This document shows positions 52,899-61,086 of a stretch of DNA of 64,000 nucleotides, in pieces. This DNA is from JAGDZR01 sp049115695. Lineage in GTDB: Bacteria > Bacteroidota > Bacteroidia > Cytophagales > Cyclobacteriaceae. The stretch lies in assembly GCA_049115695.1 (NCBI GenBank), contig JAGDZR010000003.1:248001-312000 (forward strand), given 5' to 3'. Under the pieces are notes generated by a model, which was not told where the DNA came from, searched no databases, and worked only from the letters and a program-made list of their open reading frames with translations. A program made the translations under genes and the position numbers. How positions within the stretch are numbered: position 1 is the stretch's first letter; each line of letters starts with the position of its first letter.

Positions 52899-53642
52899 AT
52901 GACATCTCCTCATGTTCTGATCCTGGGTTGTGGTCGAAGTGGCACTTCCATCTTCGGAGAGTTGTTCCAGGCTATTGAGTTGTATGATTATCATAGCGAA
53001 CCCGACTATACTGTCATAGAGAACCTCGATTGGTCAACTCCACAAGCCATAAAAGTTCCGCGAGCATCTGATTCGATTGAGCCGGAAGCTGGTTTGTCGA
53101 TAAACATGAACGATATACTATCACGGTCCAATCACCAGTTGCACGTTTTTTGGATCGTCAGACACCCGCTCGATGCAATTGCTTCACTCAAAATCGGTAT
53201 TAGTAAAAACTGGGGTCACCATCCACGCCCGCTAGATTGGAAACAATGGCTTAATCAACCTTTGATCGAACAATGCGCTCACCATTGGAATTACATCAAT
53301 GAAATAGGATTTAAGCACATTGCTGGAATAGCTCATATTGTGAAATTTGAAGATATGATTGAAAATGCAACAAGTTTCGCCTTGAACGTTACCAATCGAC
53401 TGGGATTACCAAAAGAAACTACAGATAACCTATCCGTTCAATCCTGGTGCAGTCGAGTTCAGAACACCAACAATGAACATTTTATTGAGGCCATTACATC
53501 AAGACCTTATTCCACACATGATCATCAAGCCAGAATAGGAAGATGGAAGGAGAACCTTTCGGATGAAGAAGCAAGTGTAGCCTGGTCAATGGTACAAAGC
53601 ACAGCTCGCACCTTTGGTTACTCAGCAGATCTTACTAACTAA
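52899..53642 (+). CDS. Sulfotransferase family protein
   Basis: 247 residues, shorter than many relatives. The 5'-phosphosulfate-binding loop is seen as GCGRSGTSIF (residues 10-19) and the 3'-phosphate-binding motif as FWIVRHPLDAIASLK (about 87-101), both typical of PAPS-dependent sulfotransferases. No signal peptide. The acceptor is unknown; cell-surface glycans or lipids are possible. The gene is divergent from mnmA and its 3' end overlaps the convergent DUF6952-like gene by 8 bp. Confidence 0.82.
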   Translation: MTSPHVLILGCGRSGTSIFGELFQAIELYDYHSEPDYTVIENLDWSTPQAIKVPRASDSIEPEAGLSINMNDILSRSNHQLHVFWIVRHPLDAIASLKIGISKNWGHHPRPLDWKQWLNQPLIEQCAHHWNYINEIGFKHIAGIAHIVKFEDMIENATSFALNVTNRLGLPKETTDNLSVQSWCSRVQNTNNEHFIEAITSRPYSTHDHQARIGRWKENLSDEEASVAWSMVQSTARTFGYSADLTN

Positions 53643-53874
53643 TGGAATTTCTTACCCGGCTTGTATAAGTACGTAATGCTGTTTTAAAGTCCTGGCCATC
53701 TTCCATTGACGCTTTGATTTGCATGGCAGCATACGCATGGGTAAGTTGTTCACCTTCATCCTCCCCTTCAATGTTTATTTCGGGTTGCAACTCTTCCGCA
53801 ATTGCAGCTTCTGCTGCTTCTAATTCTTGGAGAGAATGAGTCTCTACCAACTTTTTAATGACAGAAATCTTCAT
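53635..53874 (-). CDS. Small acidic protein, DUF6952-like
   Basis: 79 residues, no signal peptide. The sequence MKISVIKKLVETHSLQELEAAEAAIAEE and the ending LRTYTSRVRNS fit the small Bacteroidota family DUF6952, usually encoded beside thioredoxin. Its stop-to-start junction with the thioredoxin gene shares one base. Function unknown; a link to thiol chemistry is only contextual. Confidence 0.75.
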   Translation of the reverse strand: MKISVIKKLVETHSLQELEAAEAAIAEELQPEINIEGEDEGEQLTHAYAAMQIKASMEDGQDFKTALRTYTSRVRNSIS

Positions 53875-54191
53875 CAGTTTAATTTTTCGATCAATTCGAC
53901 CACTGCTTCTTCTTTACTTCCGGCAAATCCTTCGACGAACGAACCGTCAACGAAAATCGCAAAATATGGAAGATTAGTTACTGAAGCCGCTTGTCGCGCC
54001 TCAGGGTTTTGTTCTGCATTTACATCGAAAAAAGAAATGTTATCAAAACGCTCGTCATTAGATAATCGCTTAAACTTTGGTGCGAACAATCGGCAGCTTC
54101 CACACCAGTCAGCAAAATATTTCACAACTACTTTCCCATTTTTATTGATGCGATCCTGGAAAATTTCATCCGTAATTATTTCAACTGCCAT
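53874..54191 (-). CDS. Thioredoxin-family protein
   Basis: 105 residues from the ATG at 54191; a longer frame to 54224 has no extra homology. The thioredoxin fold is shown by KVVVKYFADWCGSCRLFAPKF with active site WCGSC (instead of WCGPC), cis-Pro segment TNLPYFAIF and a C-terminal helix. No signal peptide, so cytoplasmic. It probably reduces protein disulfides. It is transcribed with the DUF6952-like gene. Confidence 0.88.
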   Translation of the reverse strand: MAVEIITDEIFQDRINKNGKVVVKYFADWCGSCRLFAPKFKRLSNDERFDNISFFDVNAEQNPEARQAASVTNLPYFAIFVDGSFVEGFAGSKEEAVVELIEKLN

Positions 54192-54257
54192 TCTTTTTTT
54201 GATTTGATGTGATACTGATCCCAAAATCCACTTTTTTTGCGCCTGAAAATAAAACTC

Positions 54258-54854
54258 ATGAGTCTCAAGAAATTTGTCAAGATCAGTAAAGTTTCAAATC
54301 TAAGCGATGCACGCTATTGTGCAGGCATGATGGTGGATATTTTAGGCTTTGATATTCATCAGTCCAGTGAAGATTATGTTTCACCTACACTCTTTCAAGA
54401 GATTACCAATTGGGTTGCAGGTATTCAGTTTGCCGCAGAATGCGGAGGCTTATCGTCTAATGAAGTAAATGATATCACAAACAATTATCAGGTCGACTTC
54501 ATCCAGACAGACTCACTCGATGTAGCGTCCATGCTCGGCACGAGGGCAATTTTAAACTGGATCATTTCTTCCAAGGAAGATCTTCATTCATTAAAGGAAT
54601 GGTTAGCTGGATCAAATATTCAGCACATAATACTTGATGTAGCGAATGAATCACTGACATCAGATACTGATTCCTTATTGATGGCAAATACAGACATCAA
54701 TTGGATAACTGGAGCAACCATCAGTGCTGACAATATCGAATCATTGAATCCTTTATGGACCGGAATCCAACTTGAGGGAAGTAAGGAGGATAGCCCGGGG
54801 CTCAAGGATTACGATAATGTCATGGATGTACTGGAAGCATTGGAGATCGATTAA
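54258..54854 (+). CDS. TrpF-like (phosphoribosylanthranilate isomerase-like) protein lacking the catalytic Cys
   Basis: 198 residues from the ATG at 54258; the frame can be extended to a TTG at 54237. The start KKFVKISKVSNLSDARYCAGMMVDILGF closely follows the TrpF pattern KICG-x-DA-x-AG-AD-LGF, but the catalytic Cys is replaced by Ser (KISK). Later beta-alpha units are loosely conserved. It is therefore a probable TIM-barrel pseudoenzyme or an enzyme of changed function. No trp genes are nearby. It is divergent from the thioredoxin gene and overlaps the next convergent gene by 4 bp. Confidence 0.6.
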   Translation: MSLKKFVKISKVSNLSDARYCAGMMVDILGFDIHQSSEDYVSPTLFQEITNWVAGIQFAAECGGLSSNEVNDITNNYQVDFIQTDSLDVASMLGTRAILNWIISSKEDLHSLKEWLAGSNIQHIILDVANESLTSDTDSLLMANTDINWITGATISADNIESLNPLWTGIQLEGSKEDSPGLKDYDNVMDVLEALEID

Positions 54855-56104
54855 ACCACTGGTGTTGCCACCAATACGTTCAACGCTTGTTTCAGATCAT
54901 TCCAAATATCTTCATGGTGTTCTACTCCAACAGATAGCCTGATCATATTAGATGTAATCCCTAATTTTTCTTTTTCCATTGGATCCACATCTGCATGAGT
55001 CATGGTATCAGGATGCTGAGCCAGGCTTTCTGTACTACCCAGACTTACCGCCAATTTGATTAACTTCATGTTATCCAAAACTGCAAAAGCCTCCTGCTCT
55101 CCCCCTACTACCTGAAAGGCAATCATTGAACCCGGCGAGGTGTATTGCTTCTTATATATAGGGTACATAGGATCATCCTCTGACAACATTCCAAGATATT
55201 GTACGCCTTCAACGGCAGGATGCTCAGTTAACAGTTTTGCAATTTTCTCAGCGTTGTATGCCTGAGTTTCCATCCTCATTTTCATTGTTTCCAGACTTCT
55301 CATTAGCAGCCAACCTGTCCATGGTCCTGCCATATTTCCCACGAATGTTCTAAATCCCTTTAATCGCTGAATCAATGCTTGACTTCCAAGACATGCTCCT
55401 GCAATCACATCGCTATGACCACCTATGAATTTTGTTGCAGAATAAACAATCAGATCTGCTCCATGTTGAATTGGGTGACACCACAATGGGCCCATGTATG
55501 TATTGTCTACTACCACCGTGCTATCTGGATCGAACGATTTAGCAATTTGAGAACACATCTCAATGTCAATCAACTGATTGGTTGGGTTTGCAGGTGATTC
55601 TAAATAGATCATCTTAAACTTTCCTTCGGATTGCTTGATGATGCTTTCTATTTCTAATCGAGTTGCTGAAGGATGAAAACATGCTACGTGTATACCAAAT
55701 CGGGTAAGAATTTTCTTGATGAAATGATCAGTACCTCCATAAAGTGGCGCACTATGAACCAACAGGTCCCCAGGTTTTAGGAATTCCAGAAACACACTCG
55801 ATATGGCAGACATACCACTTTCAAAAACGGCACAGGCTTCTGCCTTATCCCAAAGAGCTAATCGCTCTTCAAGAATTTGCAGATCAGGATTATTGAGCCG
55901 AGAGTAAATCAATCCATCATGCTCATTCTCATCTATGCCATAAGCTTTTGAAAAGAATGACTTCCCTTCCTGGGCAGATTTGAATACAAAAGTGGAAGTC
56001 TGGAAAATCGGGCATTTTAGTGCTCCTTCGGACCATTGCGGATTGTATCCATAGGTCATCATCTGGCTCTCTGGGTGCATAGTGTTATGATTTTTTTTCA
56101 CCAT
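54851..56104 (-). CDS. Cys/Met metabolism PLP enzyme, methionine gamma-lyase-like
   Basis: 417 residues. The fold-type I PLP signature is visible as VYSATKFIGGHSDVIAGA (Schiff-base Lys), together with YSRLNNPDLQILEERLA and ESGMSAISSVFLEFLKPGD. Such enzymes are methionine gamma-lyases, cystathionine gamma-synthases or relatives; the region around the substrate loop does not allow a choice, but the pairing with a divergent Lrp/AsnC regulator favours a degradative role in sulphur amino acid metabolism. Length is normal. Confidence 0.88.
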   Translation of the reverse strand: MVKKNHNTMHPESQMMTYGYNPQWSEGALKCPIFQTSTFVFKSAQEGKSFFSKAYGIDENEHDGLIYSRLNNPDLQILEERLALWDKAEACAVFESGMSAISSVFLEFLKPGDLLVHSAPLYGGTDHFIKKILTRFGIHVACFHPSATRLEIESIIKQSEGKFKMIYLESPANPTNQLIDIEMCSQIAKSFDPDSTVVVDNTYMGPLWCHPIQHGADLIVYSATKFIGGHSDVIAGACLGSQALIQRLKGFRTFVGNMAGPWTGWLLMRSLETMKMRMETQAYNAEKIAKLLTEHPAVEGVQYLGMLSEDDPMYPIYKKQYTSPGSMIAFQVVGGEQEAFAVLDNMKLIKLAVSLGSTESLAQHPDTMTHADVDPMEKEKLGITSNMIRLSVGVEHHEDIWNDLKQALNVLVATPVV

Positions 56105-56183
56105 AAAATTCCCGATAAGAAGGCGTATATCCTATACTAACTACATATTTAGGTTTATTAATCTATATATATGATGTATATTA

Positions 56184-56194
56184 GAATATTATTC
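56184..56194. promoter_or_regulatory. AT-rich palindrome in the divergent lrp/PLP-enzyme promoter
   Basis: GAATA-T-TATTC, a perfect 11-bp palindrome 45 bp before the Lrp gene start and 79 bp from the PLP-enzyme start. The whole 135-bp spacer is AT-rich, as are Lrp/AsnC sites; autoregulation and control of the enzyme are inferred. Confidence 0.35.
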
Positions 56195-56239
56195 CATATT
56201 TACTTTTGAGTAATTCAACTACTAGAAAAATTTTCTCTT

Positions 56240-56698
56240 ATGGATCATACAGATCGAAAGATTTTGCAGCTTATACAAGAAGATGCCAATCTTACGCACA
56301 AGCAAATAGCTGGTTTGATTAATATGTCGACCACTCCTGTTTATGAAAGAATCAAAAGAATGGAAAGAAGTGGGATTATTAGTAAATATGTGGCGCTGCT
56401 GGATCCAACTAAAATAGAGCGGAGCTTTGTGGTTTATACAAGCATAACACTAAAAGAGCATGCGCTTGAATTTCTTGAATTGTTTGAAAAGGAGATCAAT
56501 CAATTCGATGAAGTGCAGGAATGCTATCACATGGCTGGACAATTTGACTATCTACTTAAAATTGTCGTGACTGACATCAATGCATACCATCAGGTTGTAA
56601 AAGGTAAACTCGCAACCATGAATAACATTGGCAACCTACAAAGCTCCTTTGTCATGGGAGAAGTAAGGAAAACGACCAAATACAATCTAACTAGTTAG
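56240..56698 (+). CDS. Lrp/AsnC-family transcriptional regulator
   Basis: 152 residues, normal length. N-terminal HTH (DHTDRKILQLIQEDANLTHKQIA then STTPVYERIKRMERSGII) and the C-terminal RAM ligand-binding domain (about 68-145: VQECYHMAGQFDYLLKIVV). Such proteins sense amino acids and act as octamers on AT-rich DNA. It is divergent from the methionine gamma-lyase-like gene, which is its most likely target. Confidence 0.92.
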   Translation: MDHTDRKILQLIQEDANLTHKQIAGLINMSTTPVYERIKRMERSGIISKYVALLDPTKIERSFVVYTSITLKEHALEFLELFEKEINQFDEVQECYHMAGQFDYLLKIVVTDINAYHQVVKGKLATMNNIGNLQSSFVMGEVRKTTKYNLTS

Positions 56699-56703
56699 GA
56701 ATA

Positions 56704-57171
56704 CTAATTAATCGCGATTACTTCTACCCTGAATATCAGATTAGCGTTTTTAGGGATGTCATCACCAGAACCGGCACTACCGTAGGCCAAAACTGAAGGA
56801 ATATATAAATGAATGATTCCATCGACTCCTACTTTTGGAATACCTATTTGCCATCCCTTAATAACATTAGACAAGTAGAAGGTGAAACCGTCGCTATTCG
56901 CATCAAATTCCTTTCCATTTTTCATTAAGGTGCCTTTATATTTTGCGGACACTGCACTAAAATATGCAGCCTTCTTATCCCCACCTTCTTCTTCAATTAC
57001 ATAGCGTAAGCCTGATGGATCTTCGATCGCATCAATACCATTTTCTGCGAGGTATTCATCGATCAACTCAACATCAATTACTAACTGCTCATCAAAAGGT
57101 AATTCCTTATTACAACCTAAAAAGACCGACGCTATCAACACAATAGCCATGATATTAAATATTGTTCTCAT
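56704..57171 (-). CDS. FKBP-type peptidyl-prolyl isomerase lipoprotein
   Basis: 155 residues with lipobox FLGC (Cys20). One FKBP domain (about 55-155), with DGFTFYLSNVIKGWQIGIPKVGVDG, IHLYIPSVLAYGSAG and a final VEVIAIN strand, retaining most binding-pocket residues. It should catalyse proline isomerisation in the periplasm. The start overlaps the trmB stop by 4 bp; it is the last gene of the ExbB-ExbD-TonB-FolC-TrmB run. Confidence 0.9.
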   Translation of the reverse strand: MRTIFNIMAIVLIASVFLGCNKELPFDEQLVIDVELIDEYLAENGIDAIEDPSGLRYVIEEEGGDKKAAYFSAVSAKYKGTLMKNGKEFDANSDGFTFYLSNVIKGWQIGIPKVGVDGIIHLYIPSVLAYGSAGSGDDIPKNANLIFRVEVIAIN

Positions 57172-57830
57172 TTAAATCTGAATTTCATGTATTTGATTTT
57201 CTCTCCCTTTGCTGTCCAAATTCCTTCATATTTTGTCTTAATTCCAAAATGTTCTGAGACCATTGAAGAGTTATAAAGATCAAAGGTATAGTCAAGATCT
57301 GTCACAACAACCTTGCCAGCCGTAAAAAGAGCAAGCGTGTATTCAAACAATGCCGTATTGTCCGTTTTGAACCTAAACCATCCATCTTTTTTCAATACTT
57401 CTTTGTAGAGATTCATGTACATTGGATATGTCAATCTCCTCTTTTCATCACGATCCTTGGGTCTTGGATCTGGGAATGTTAACCATATTTCATCCACCTC
57501 ACCTTGATTGAAAAACTTTGAAAGCCATTGCATTTGCGTTCTCAAAAATGCCACGTTTGGCAAGTCTTGTTCGATCGCCATGGTACTACCTATATAAAGA
57601 CGATCGCCCTTAATGTCGACACCAATAAAATTTTTGTCTGGGAATAAACTGGCTAACCCAATACTGTATTCTCCCCGACCACATCCCAACTCAAGTGTGA
57701 TAGGACGATCATTTTTAAAAATCAGCGAGTTCCAATCACCACTTATTTTTTCGTAAATTTCCTTACCCGGTTCAAGGATATTCTTTCTCAGCTTATTGGC
57801 TTCAAACTTTTTGGTCTTCTGTCTACTCAC
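57168..57830 (-). CDS. trmB: tRNA (guanine-N7-)-methyltransferase
   Basis: 220 residues. SAM-binding motif ELGCGRGEYSIGLA (about 47-60), acidic GVDIKG, and the TrmB signature WLTFPDPRPKDRDEKRRLTYP. It methylates G46 in the tRNA variable loop. The gene overlaps folC upstream and the FKBP gene downstream by 4 bp each. Confidence 0.96.
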   Translation of the reverse strand: MSRQKTKKFEANKLRKNILEPGKEIYEKISGDWNSLIFKNDRPITLELGCGRGEYSIGLASLFPDKNFIGVDIKGDRLYIGSTMAIEQDLPNVAFLRTQMQWLSKFFNQGEVDEIWLTFPDPRPKDRDEKRRLTYPMYMNLYKEVLKKDGWFRFKTDNTALFEYTLALFTAGKVVVTDLDYTFDLYNSSMVSEHFGIKTKYEGIWTAKGEKIKYMKFRFK

Positions 57831-59089
57831 AATTCCTTTAATGCTGCGACTGCAAAAGTACTACCAGTAATTAAAATAATATCATTAGCATCAGCCAACC
57901 TTCTTGCCTCTGTCAGTGCGCTATTTACATCAGGAAAAACATCTGCTTTTCGACCCATAGACTCTACTTTCTCTGCAATACTTGCTCCACTCATTGCCCT
58001 AGGCAAATCCATACTACAACACATCAAATGACCAGATGAAGGAATTTCCCGAATTACTGATGAGACATCTTTGTCAGCAACAGCTCCATAGATAACAAAC
58101 AGTTTGCCTTTCAACATGGTTGTTACCTGTTCCATTAACCGCATGATTCCATCAACGTTATGGCTAACATCCGCTATTACCGATGGATTTGATTGAATAA
58201 GCTGAAACCTTCCCTTTAAGCCGGTGTAGTTCACAATATTTTCAAGGCCGTTTAAGACGGCCGATTGATCGATTCTGAAACCGCTCTTTTGAAGTTCATC
58301 AACAGCAGCCAATACAGCAGGAATATTTTTTGAGAAATAATCAGCCTTTATATCTGGTTGTATCTCCACATTTTCAAATCGAATTTTACCTCTAACTGAT
58401 TCTACTTCAAAAATACGATCAGCAAAAATCAATTCACTTTGACAGGACGAGGCTTTTTCATTAAACACCATAGCCACTTCTCCTTGAAATGTCCCGATCA
58501 CCACGGGTACCTTTTCCTTTATAATTCCTGCCTTCTCTGATGCGATTTCTTCGAGGGTATTACCCAAAAGATTTGTGTGGTCATAACCGATGTTGGTAAT
58601 CACCGAGACAAGCGGAGTGATCACGTTGGTAGAATCCAGCCGACCACCAAGACCCGTTTCAATAATACCAATATCAATACGCTCATTCTCAAAATAGGAA
58701 AAGGCCATTGCAACAGTAACTTCAAAGAATGAAGGATTAATTTTCTCTATATGGGGCTTAATACGATCCACGAAGTTGATGACCCAATCCTCTCCAATCT
58801 CATTTCCATTAATTCTGATGCGCTCAGTAAAATTTTTAAGATGCGGAGAAGTATAAAGACCGGTCTTATAACCTGAGGCTTGCAATACAGCGCTGAGTGC
58901 ATGGGCTGTAGTGCCCTTTCCATTTGTACCCGCAATATGTACGGTCTTAAGCTTTAAATGTGGATTACCCAGCACTGACAGTAAAGCATACGTGTTGCTT
59001 AGATCTGGCTTTAATGCCGCCGGTCCCTGGCGTTGATAAACAGGTAATCGTTGGTACAAATAGTCAAGACAACTCTCAAAAGCTGTCAT
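57827..59089 (-). CDS. folC: Folylpolyglutamate/dihydrofolate synthase
   Basis: 420 residues of the Mur-ligase type. P-loop VHIAGTNGKGTTAHA, then SPHLKNFTERIRINGNEI, ETGLGGRLDSTNVI and YDHTNLLGNTLEEIASEKAGI are all FolC hallmarks. It adds glutamate to folates and may also make dihydrofolate. Overlaps of 4 bp with the TonB-like and trmB genes suggest coupled translation. Confidence 0.96.
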   Translation of the reverse strand: MTAFESCLDYLYQRLPVYQRQGPAALKPDLSNTYALLSVLGNPHLKLKTVHIAGTNGKGTTAHALSAVLQASGYKTGLYTSPHLKNFTERIRINGNEIGEDWVINFVDRIKPHIEKINPSFFEVTVAMAFSYFENERIDIGIIETGLGGRLDSTNVITPLVSVITNIGYDHTNLLGNTLEEIASEKAGIIKEKVPVVIGTFQGEVAMVFNEKASSCQSELIFADRIFEVESVRGKIRFENVEIQPDIKADYFSKNIPAVLAAVDELQKSGFRIDQSAVLNGLENIVNYTGLKGRFQLIQSNPSVIADVSHNVDGIMRLMEQVTTMLKGKLFVIYGAVADKDVSSVIREIPSSGHLMCCSMDLPRAMSGASIAEKVESMGRKADVFPDVNSALTEARRLADANDIILITGSTFAVAALKEL

Positions 59090-59940
59090 TTAGCCTTAAG
59101 GATAAAAGTGATTTTGCCACTCGACGTTGGAGCTGGTTTATAATCGCTGGTTTTCTCCAACAACAGTTCTTCAACAGCATTTCGATACTTCAATGATAAA
59201 CTAGGTGAAATAGTGCTCTCGACTTGTCGAATCCCTACTACGTATCCATCACTATCTACAGTGATTTCAAATGTAATCTTACCCGCTTCATTACTAGTAT
59301 CATTGACTTTTGGGGGTGACATGAGTCTCCAGCCTGTCATTTCCAGTGATGACCCTGGCACATCACCACTAGTGGCATTACTATAAAGTGCTCGTTCATC
59401 AATCACCCCATCCGGCTCACCCTCATCTCCTGCATTCTCTGTAGTACCTTGATCTACATTCTCTGTTATGTTTTCTGTAACTGTACTAGCTGTTGAGCTC
59501 TCTGTCGTCTGCGGCTCTTCGGCTTCACTATCTTCTTTTTGAACTTCAGGTTCTAACTCTTCCTTAACGATTTCATTTTCAGTCTCTTCTACCACGTCAG
59601 GGCTATCTATATCCTGCGTAGTTTCCTGTGATTGTTCGACCTGTTCAATTGTTTCCTCAACTTGTTTGGATTCCACAGGTTCCTGTTCCGCTTCGGATTG
59701 GTCGACATCATTCGACTCATTTTCCTGAACTTCTTCTGTCTCACTTTCAGTGGTGGCTACTGGCGCTGGTGATCGTCCTTCTTCTACCATGCCAAAAGCC
59801 AGATCAATACCATATTCAGGGATCGGAGGAAATGGCTCTCGCCATGCCACAATAAAAAATAGCAGCAAGGCAAGCAACCCATTCACGATCACTGTGATGG
59901 CAATACTCAACTGACGCCTTTTTTTATCTTTTTGCTCCAT
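59086..59940 (-). CDS. TonB-like energy transducer with acidic linker
   Basis: 284 residues: one N-terminal TM helix (about 11-30), a long linker (50-175) that is rich in Glu, Gln, Ser and Thr rather than the usual Pro/Lys repeats, and a C-terminal TonB-type domain (about 195-284, with KVNDTSNEAGKITFEITVDSDGYVVGI). It should couple the ExbB-ExbD motor to outer-membrane receptors, or serve a TolA-like role. The start and the exbD-like stop share one base. Confidence 0.8.
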   Translation of the reverse strand: MEQKDKKRRQLSIAITVIVNGLLALLLFFIVAWREPFPPIPEYGIDLAFGMVEEGRSPAPVATTESETEEVQENESNDVDQSEAEQEPVESKQVEETIEQVEQSQETTQDIDSPDVVEETENEIVKEELEPEVQKEDSEAEEPQTTESSTASTVTENITENVDQGTTENAGDEGEPDGVIDERALYSNATSGDVPGSSLEMTGWRLMSPPKVNDTSNEAGKITFEITVDSDGYVVGIRQVESTISPSLSLKYRNAVEELLLEKTSDYKPAPTSSGKITFILKAK

Positions 59941-60329
59941 TAGTTGGGTTTGGTAGCAATCGATACTTTCGCCTCAAGCGAAGTAGCGATTGAAGCAACT
60001 TGTACTAGATTGTCAACTGGAACGGACTTATCACAATGAAGCACCACGACTCCTTGTTTACCTTCAAATGAACTCCGTAACATTCCTTCAAGTTGACCAA
60101 TTGACACTTCCTTTTCATCAACGAAATATCTCAAATCCTTACTAATGGTGACACTTACCTTCTGCATCACAATGTTTGATGACTTTGAAGTAGGCAGATT
60201 AACGGGCAATCCTGACGGTGTAACGAAGGATGCTGTCAACATGAAAAATATCAATAGCAGAAATATAACATCCGTCATGGACGACATGCTAAACAGGGCA
60301 TCTACCTTATGTTTTGATTTTAAATTCAT
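59940..60329 (-). CDS. exbD: ExbD/TolR-type proton channel subunit
   Basis: 129 residues. One N-terminal TM helix (about 20-40) with the functional Asp in SSMTDVIFLLLIFFMLT, followed by a periplasmic domain with VDEKEVSIGQLEGML. With ExbB it uses proton flow to energise the TonB-like protein. It overlaps the exbB gene by 4 bp. Confidence 0.93.
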   Translation of the reverse strand: MNLKSKHKVDALFSMSSMTDVIFLLLIFFMLTASFVTPSGLPVNLPTSKSSNIVMQKVSVTISKDLRYFVDEKEVSIGQLEGMLRSSFEGKQGVVVLHCDKSVPVDNLVQVASIATSLEAKVSIATKPN

Positions 60330-61012
60330 TTTTGAGGTTCTTGTAACAGGTCCACAAAATCAATAGCTGTATACTCCATTCGATGAACAAGCTTCTGTAC
60401 TCTTGTAACGAGATAGTTGTAACCGAGATATGCCAGGATACCAATAAAAAGTCCAAACGCCGTAGTGATCATTGCCTCATAGATTCCGCTAGACAACAAC
60501 TTGGGACTTACGGCACCTTCTTCCTGAGCAATTGAAATAAACGCTTGAATCATGCCCATGACAGTCCCCAGGAAACCCATCATTGGTGCTGCGCCTGATA
60601 TTGTCGCGAGCATGCTCAGATTCTTTTCCAGCCTATATATTTCAATTTTGCCTGTGTTTTCAATAGAGACCTCAATATTTTTCAAGGAGGTGCCAATCTT
60701 GCTAACACCTTTTTCAATCATCCTGGCTACAGGTGTATCCCATTGACTACAAAGCAGTCTTGCTTCATCAATTCTCCCAGCTAAAACTTTATGCTTGATT
60801 TCATCCTGAAAGGAATCAGGTGTTTTTCCTGAAGCTTTGATAACTAACATGCGCTCCACAAAAATATAGATGGCAAACACCCAAAGTAGGGTCAACGCAA
60901 TCATCATGTACCCTCCCTTGAGCAGGAGTTCCCATAATGTTATAGTTTCGAGAGCATCAGGAGTGAGAAGTACTGGTTCAGTAGCCTGAAGCAGCAAAGA
61001 ATATATAATCAT
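60326..61012 (-). CDS. exbB: ExbB/TolQ-type (MotA/TolQ/ExbB) proton channel subunit
   Basis: 228 residues with three TM helices (about 38-55, 132-155, 180-200) and the family signature MLATISGAAPMMGFLGTVMGMIQAF, LLSSGIYEAMITTAFGLFIGI. The exact choice between ExbB and TolQ is not decisive from sequence, but the following ExbD and TonB-like genes favour ExbB. It is the first gene of the overlapping operon. Confidence 0.93.
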   Translation of the reverse strand: MIIYSLLLQATEPVLLTPDALETITLWELLLKGGYMMIALTLLWVFAIYIFVERMLVIKASGKTPDSFQDEIKHKVLAGRIDEARLLCSQWDTPVARMIEKGVSKIGTSLKNIEVSIENTGKIEIYRLEKNLSMLATISGAAPMMGFLGTVMGMIQAFISIAQEEGAVSPKLLSSGIYEAMITTAFGLFIGILAYLGYNYLVTRVQKLVHRMEYTAIDFVDLLQEPQK

Positions 61013-61086
61013 AGCAATGTTTCTATTAAACCCGTAAACAACGCGAATTTAACAGAAACATTGCGTAAATAATTGCAACAATTAAC

